This document shows positions 60,600 to 64,000 of a stretch of 64,000 nucleotides of DNA, in pieces; positions within the stretch are counted from its first letter, which is position 1; every line of letters begins with the position of its first letter. The position numbers were made by a program, and so were the translations under genes. The stretch is from DASQBT01 sp963782495 (GTDB lineage Bacteria; Pseudomonadota; Gammaproteobacteria; Burkholderiales; Thiobacillaceae): contig CAWAJU010000006.1 of assembly GCA_963782495.1 (NCBI GenBank), positions 434,001 to 498,000 of the forward strand, read 5' to 3'. The notes under the pieces are model-generated. The model ran no database searches. It saw only the letters and a program-made list of their open reading frames with translations, and was not told the DNA's origin.

Positions 60600-61433
60600 A
60601 TGACCACCAACCTAACCCTGAGCTTCGAGTTCTTCCCGCCCAAGACCGCCGAGGGCGTCGACAAGCTGCGCGCCACGCGGGAGAAATTGGCGACACTGAA
60701 GCCGAAGTTCTTCTCCGTGACTTTTGGCGCGGGCGGCTCGACCCGCGACCGCACGTTGGAAACAGTGTTGGAGATCCAGCAATCCGGCAGCGAGGCCGCG
60801 CCGCACTTATCCTGCGTCGGCTCGACCCGGGAAAATATCCGCGACATTCTCAACACCTACAAAGCCAGCGGAATCCGCCACATGGTGGCGCTGCGCGGTG
60901 ATTTGCCTTCCGGCATGGCTGATCCGGGCGCATTTCGCTATGCGAACGAACTGGTGGAATTCATCCGCTTGGAGACCGGCGACTGGTTCAACATCGAGGT
61001 GGCGGCCTATCCGGAAGTCCATCCCCAGGCCAGGAACGCGCAGGCCGATCTGGAAGCCTTCGTGCGCAAGGCGAACGCGGGCGCGAATGCGGCCATCACC
61101 CAGTATTTCTTCGCTGCCGATGCCTACTTCCGCTTTGTCGAAGAAGTGCGCGCGTTCGGATCGGATATCCCCATCGTGCCGGGCATTATGCCGATTTCCA
61201 ACTTCTCTACCCTTGCGCGGTTCTCCGATGCCTGCGGTGCCGACATACCGCGCTGGATACGCAAGCGCATGGAAGGCTACGGCGACGACGCGGAGGCGAT
61301 TCGGGCATTCGGCGCTGACATCGTCACGGCGCTGTGCGAAAAGCTCCTGGCGGGCGGCGCACCAGGCCTGCATTTCTACACTTTGAACAATGCCAAGCCC
61401 ACCATGGAAGTCTGGCAGCGGCTGGGCCTGTGA
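60600..61433 (+). CDS. metF: Methylenetetrahydrofolate reductase
   Basis: 277 residues. Makes 5-methyl-THF for remethylation of homocysteine. LSFEFFPPKTAEGVDKLRAT, FFSVTFGAGGSTRD, HMVALRGDLPSG and ITQYFFAADAYFRFV fit. Co-transcribed with ahcY, 60 bp downstream. Its stop TGA overlaps a GTG that opens the first repeat unit (GTGA). Confidence 0.97.
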   Translation: MTTNLTLSFEFFPPKTAEGVDKLRATREKLATLKPKFFSVTFGAGGSTRDRTLETVLEIQQSGSEAAPHLSCVGSTRENIRDILNTYKASGIRHMVALRGDLPSGMADPGAFRYANELVEFIRLETGDWFNIEVAAYPEVHPQARNAQADLEAFVRKANAGANAAITQYFFAADAYFRFVEEVRAFGSDIPIVPGIMPISNFSTLARFSDACGADIPRWIRKRMEGYGDDAEAIRAFGADIVTALCEKLLAGGAPGLHFYTLNNAKPTMEVWQRLGL

Positions 61434-61760
61434 GCAGCGGAGAGGGGCCCCGCTTGCGGGGATCGGAGCGACCGCGAAACGGGGCTGCCACCGACACGCT
61501 GCCACCCGGTATTCGCGACTATGTAACGGAGGTGGGCCTGTGAGCAGCGGAGAGGGGCCCCGCTTGCGGGGATCGGAGCGACCGCGAAACGGGGCTGCCA
61601 CCGACACGCTGCCACCCGGTATTCGCGACTATGTAACGGAGGTGGGCCTGTGAGCAGCGGAGAGGGGCCCCGCTTGCGGGGATCGGAGCGACCGCGAAAC
61701 GGGGCTGCCACCGACACGCTGCCACCCGGTATTCGCGACTATGTAACGGAGGTGGGCCTA
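61431..61760 (+). repeat. Three exact 110-bp tandem units with linked 37-codon frames
   Basis: Units 61431-61540, 61541-61650 and 61651-61760 are identical except for the final base. Each carries a CCCCGCTTGCGGGG hairpin and, at its end, GGAGGTGGGCCT. Each also contains a GTG-to-TGA frame of 37 codons: 61430-61543, 61540-61653, 61650-61763. Each frame overlaps the next by GTGA, and the last overlaps the globin by ATGA. Copies 2 and 3 and the globin have GGAGG 7 bp before their starts; copy 1 does not. The peptide begins VSSGEGPRLRGSERPR. Whether it is made is unknown; I do not annotate it as CDS. Confidence 0.93.
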
Positions 61761-62152
61761 TGAGCGAGATGCCCCAGACGCCTTACGACGTCGTGGGTGG
61801 CGATGCTGGCGTGCGCCGGCTGGTAGACCGGTTCTACGATCTGATGGACCAACTGCCGGAGGCGTACGGCATCCGCAAGCTTCATCCCCAGGATCTGTCC
61901 GGCTCGCGCGACAAGCTCTACTGGTTTCTGTCCGGCTGGCTGGGTGGGCCGCAACATTATGTCGAGCGTTTCGGTCACCCCTTTCTCCGCGCGCGCCACT
62001 TGCCTTTTACCATTGGTTCGGCAGAACGGGACCAGTGGCTGATGTGCATGCGTCAGGCGGTGGAGGAACAAGTGCACGCCGGACCCTTTCGCGAAAAGTT
62101 GTGGGAAGCGCTTGCCGGCCTCGCCGATCACATGCGCAACCGGGCCGAATAA
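61760..62152 (+). CDS. Group II truncated haemoglobin (trHbO type)
   Basis: 130 residues. TPYDVVGGDAGVRRLVDRFYD at the start, YWFLSGWLGGPQHYVERFGHP with the proximal-region pattern, then HLPFTIGSAERDQWL with Trp typical of trHbO. Such globins bind oxygen or NO. Its ATG and GGAGG come from the last repeat unit, so its translation depends on that repeat. Confidence 0.9.
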   Translation: MSEMPQTPYDVVGGDAGVRRLVDRFYDLMDQLPEAYGIRKLHPQDLSGSRDKLYWFLSGWLGGPQHYVERFGHPFLRARHLPFTIGSAERDQWLMCMRQAVEEQVHAGPFREKLWEALAGLADHMRNRAE

Positions 62153-62192
62153 CCTTGGCTGGCGGGGGGTGGAGGCCGGGCCCCCGCGTCTA

Positions 62193-62198
62193 TATAAT
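62193..62198 (+). promoter_or_regulatory. Possible -10 box before the Rieske gene
   Basis: TATAAT lies 29 bp upstream of the Rieske ATG. No good -35 at the right distance; therefore tentative. Confidence 0.4.
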
Positions 62199-62227
62199 CG
62201 AACTCTAATTGAACGGATGTGCTTCCC

Positions 62228-62554
62228 ATGGCTCAAATATTCATGCCGGCCGCCACCGTGGCCGAGGTTCCTGTTGCCGGCATCCTCAAGGTCCGTGTGG
62301 ACGGCCATCCCATCGTGCTCACCTCAGTGGAGGGTGAGATCTTCGCGGTGGCGGATCGCTGCTCCCACGAGGATGTGCCGCTGTCGTTGGGTTGCATCCG
62401 CGGCGACACCATCAAGTGTTCCTACCATGGCAGCCGCTTTTCCCTGCGCACCGGCGAGCCCATGGATGAACCGGCGGACACGCCAATCGTGGTGTATCCC
62501 GTCAAGGTGGAAGGCAATGCCGTATTGATTGGCATCGATAAGGAAGAAGGATGA
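62228..62554 (+). CDS. Rieske [2Fe-2S] ferredoxin
   Basis: 108 residues from ATG 62228. The Rieske ligands are in CSHEDVPLSLGC (C-x-H) and KCSYHGSRF (C-x-x-H). A soluble small electron carrier of the BphF/NirD type, without signal peptide. Overlaps ybiB by 4 bp. The oxygenase or reductase it serves is not in the window. Confidence 0.9.
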   Translation: MAQIFMPAATVAEVPVAGILKVRVDGHPIVLTSVEGEIFAVADRCSHEDVPLSLGCIRGDTIKCSYHGSRFSLRTGEPMDEPADTPIVVYPVKVEGNAVLIGIDKEEG

Positions 62555-63657
62555 GCGAAGTGATTACACAAGACCCGAAGGCCTTGATGCACAGCATCAT
62601 TCAACGTGTGGCCACCGGGCCGGAGCTGTCCAAGAGCATCTCGCGCGACGAGGCCCGCCATGGCCTGCACGCGGTATTGGACCACGCGGTCGACCCGGTG
62701 CAGGCCGGCATTTTCCTCATCGCCCTACGCATGAAGCGGGAGACCGACGAGGAGGTCATTGGCGTGCAGCAGGCACTGATGGATGTCACCGAAAGCGTGA
62801 CTGCGCCGGTCGATGAAGTGCTGACCCTGTCCGATCCCTTCGACGGCTACAACAGGACTTTGCCCGCTGCCCCTTTCGTGCCTGCGGTGCTGGCGGCCTG
62901 CGGCCTACCCACCGTGTGCACGGGAATGGAAAGCATCGGCCCCAAGTACGGCATCACCTATCGCCTGGTATACGAGGCGCTGGGCCTGCACGTGGATCTG
63001 ACGCCGACCCAGGCGGCGGAGCGGCTAGGCAGGGAAGGCTGGGCTTACTGCGATCAGGCGCAATATGCGCCGCGCCTGCACGCGTTGAAGGACTTGCGCA
63101 AGTTGATGGTCAAGCGCCAGGTAATTACGACCGCAGAGACCCAGGCGATGCCCGTCAAGGGCCGTCTCAGAAATCACTTCATGACCGGGTTCGTGCACAA
63201 GCCCTACCCGCGGATCTACGCCCTGCTGGCGCGTGAAGCCGGGTTCGATTCCGCCCTCATCGTACGCGGCGTCGAAGGTGGCGTGATTCCCTCGCTGCGC
63301 CAGGATGCACGCATGTTTGTCTACCGCGACCACGGCGACGCGGTGCAATGGGATTTCAACGCCAGCCAGGCCGGCATCAACCAGGATGTGCGCGCGCCGC
63401 TGCTGCCCGGCCATACGGAAGGTGAGGAAGTCGAGCAGGAGAAACCGGCATTCGATGCGAGAGCAATGGCCCAGGCTGCGGCCGACGCCGGGCTGGCCGC
63501 GTTGGGTGGGCATAAGGGCGCGACCTACGATGCCCTGGTCATGGGGACCGGTCTGGTCTTGTGGGGCCTCGGCAAGGCCGACAGCCTGGGCGCGGGCGCG
63601 GCCTGGGCGCGCGAGGTGCTGGACAGCGGCGCCGCCAAGGCCCGGCTGGGAATTTGA
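62551..63657 (+). CDS. ybiB: YbiB-type protein (TrpD2-like, phosphoribosyltransferase fold)
   Basis: 368 residues. Anthranilate-phosphoribosyltransferase-like fold; the substrate loop is altered (LSDPFDGYNRTLPAAPFVPAV) as in YbiB, whose family binds nucleic acid rather than making tryptophan precursors. GREGWAYCDQAQYAPRLHAL, HNFMTGFVHKPYPR-like residues and IVRGVEGGVIPSLRQ fit. No trp gene is adjacent. Confidence 0.85.
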   Translation: MSEVITQDPKALMHSIIQRVATGPELSKSISRDEARHGLHAVLDHAVDPVQAGIFLIALRMKRETDEEVIGVQQALMDVTESVTAPVDEVLTLSDPFDGYNRTLPAAPFVPAVLAACGLPTVCTGMESIGPKYGITYRLVYEALGLHVDLTPTQAAERLGREGWAYCDQAQYAPRLHALKDLRKLMVKRQVITTAETQAMPVKGRLRNHFMTGFVHKPYPRIYALLAREAGFDSALIVRGVEGGVIPSLRQDARMFVYRDHGDAVQWDFNASQAGINQDVRAPLLPGHTEGEEVEQEKPAFDARAMAQAAADAGLAALGGHKGATYDALVMGTGLVLWGLGKADSLGAGAAWAREVLDSGAAKARLGI

Positions 63658-63707
63658 TTCGTGCGCGGTGAACTCGGCCCGCAAAGTGTGCGGCCCTTGC
63701 GTGGATC

Positions 63708-63719
63708 GCCCGATCGGGC
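63708..63719. other. Palindrome GCCCGATCGGGC between convergent genes
   Basis: A perfect 12-bp palindrome lies in the 77-bp gap between ybiB and the TonB receptor, both of which end here. No T-run on either side, so a terminator call is weak. Confidence 0.3.
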
Positions 63720-63734
63720 AACTTCGGTGCACCG

Positions 63735-64000
63735 TCAAAGCTGGACACGCAGCGTGAATCTCAGGCTGCGCGGCTCTGCTGGGTGGGTGTGGATGTCGCT
63801 CACCGGCGCAGGTTCGCCCATCAGCTGAGAGTCGTACCAATAGTCGATATCGCTTACCCTGGCATCAAACAGATTGAGTACGTCAAGGGTCAGTTTGACG
63901 CGTTTGTTGAACTTGTAACCCGTTTGAAGATTGACGATGGTCGAAGACTTGGTCCGGATGGAGTTGTCCTCGATCAGCGGCCGCGGACCGAAGTAGCGCA
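63735..64000 (-). CDS. TonB-dependent receptor, C-terminal fragment (truncated by window edge)
   Basis: 87 C-terminal residues, open to the window edge. RYFGPRPLIEDNSIRTKSS and YKFNKRVKLTLDVLNLFD are the last strands of a TonB-dependent outer-membrane receptor, and the end DIHTHPAEPRSLRFTLRVQL is the typical closing motif. The ligand cannot be told from this part. The stop TGA is at 63735-63737. Confidence 0.85.
   Translation of the reverse strand, partial: RYFGPRPLIEDNSIRTKSSTIVNLQTGYKFNKRVKLTLDVLNLFDARVSDIDYWYDSQLMGEPAPVSDIHTHPAEPRSLRFTLRVQL

Noticed and set aside
61431..61760. CRISPR or rRNA-like spacer repeats after metF
   Set aside because: No unique spacers; direct duplication of one 110-bp unit explains it.

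Overview
The window is high-GC DNA with dense, operonic gene packing and reads as a betaproteobacterial chromosome. The likely source is a facultative or obligate chemolithoautotroph related to the Nitrosomonadales/Thiobacillus group. This rests on a form IA RuBisCO operon with CbbQ/CbbO activases and a divergent CbbR, a RegB/RegA redox two-component system, an SAH riboswitch in front of ahcY-metF, and the dapF-DUF484-xerC order. No rRNA, tRNA, CRISPR array, prophage or intact insertion sequence was seen.

Layout. 1-11120 (+): an alpha-glucan/trehalose operon (maltokinase end, glgC, glgX, treZ and a malQ-treY fusion), mostly joined by 4-bp overlaps. 11248-17672: the CO2-fixation locus cbbL-cbbS-cbbQ-cbbO (-) with divergent cbbR (+). 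17748-19939: chromate transporter chrA with a long leader, then a small secreted protein. 20044-26233: purine genes purE, purK, purN, purM and purC; purC is in one uninterrupted frame with a PerM/AI-2E permease. 26226-31629: a secreted hydrolase, then a complete DSF quorum-sensing set, rpfG-rpfC facing rpfF. 31893-34591: TSUP permease, EVE protein, argB and Hsp20 (with a sigma-32 promoter).

34747-39900 is a probable copper-handling island. An ECF sigma factor and zinc-finger anti-sigma factor lead into a bufferin/HvfABC-like RiPP operon: an EF-hand, Cys-motif precursor, a DUF692/MNIO oxidase and a DUF2063 partner. Convergent to it lies a PCuAC copper chaperone - TlpA thioredoxin - Cys-containing outer-membrane protein operon. 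regB-regA follows (40390-42146). 42267-49307 holds a large helical-repeat protein, hslVU (sigma-32 promoter), a DUF4124-glutaredoxin, a STAS protein, a CobW GTPase and a small ORF. 49300-57330 (-) holds a GGDEF/EAL protein, xerC, DUF484, dapF, a CoA-binding protein, a GNAT enzyme and two LpxL-type acyltransferases. 57487-62152 (+) is the SAM cycle (metK, a 49-aa basic protein, the SAH riboswitch, ahcY, metF), then a triplicated 110-bp unit and a truncated globin. A Rieske ferredoxin, ybiB and the end of a TonB-dependent receptor close the window.

Two families of short non-coding repeats stand out. One is an approximately 70-115 bp element placed directly after stop codons (three copies, two of them inside the cbb operon). 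The other is a GC hairpin core present in two unrelated tandem arrays (111-bp units near xerC and 110-bp units between metF and the globin). All functional calls come from reading motifs and gene order; no database search was run.
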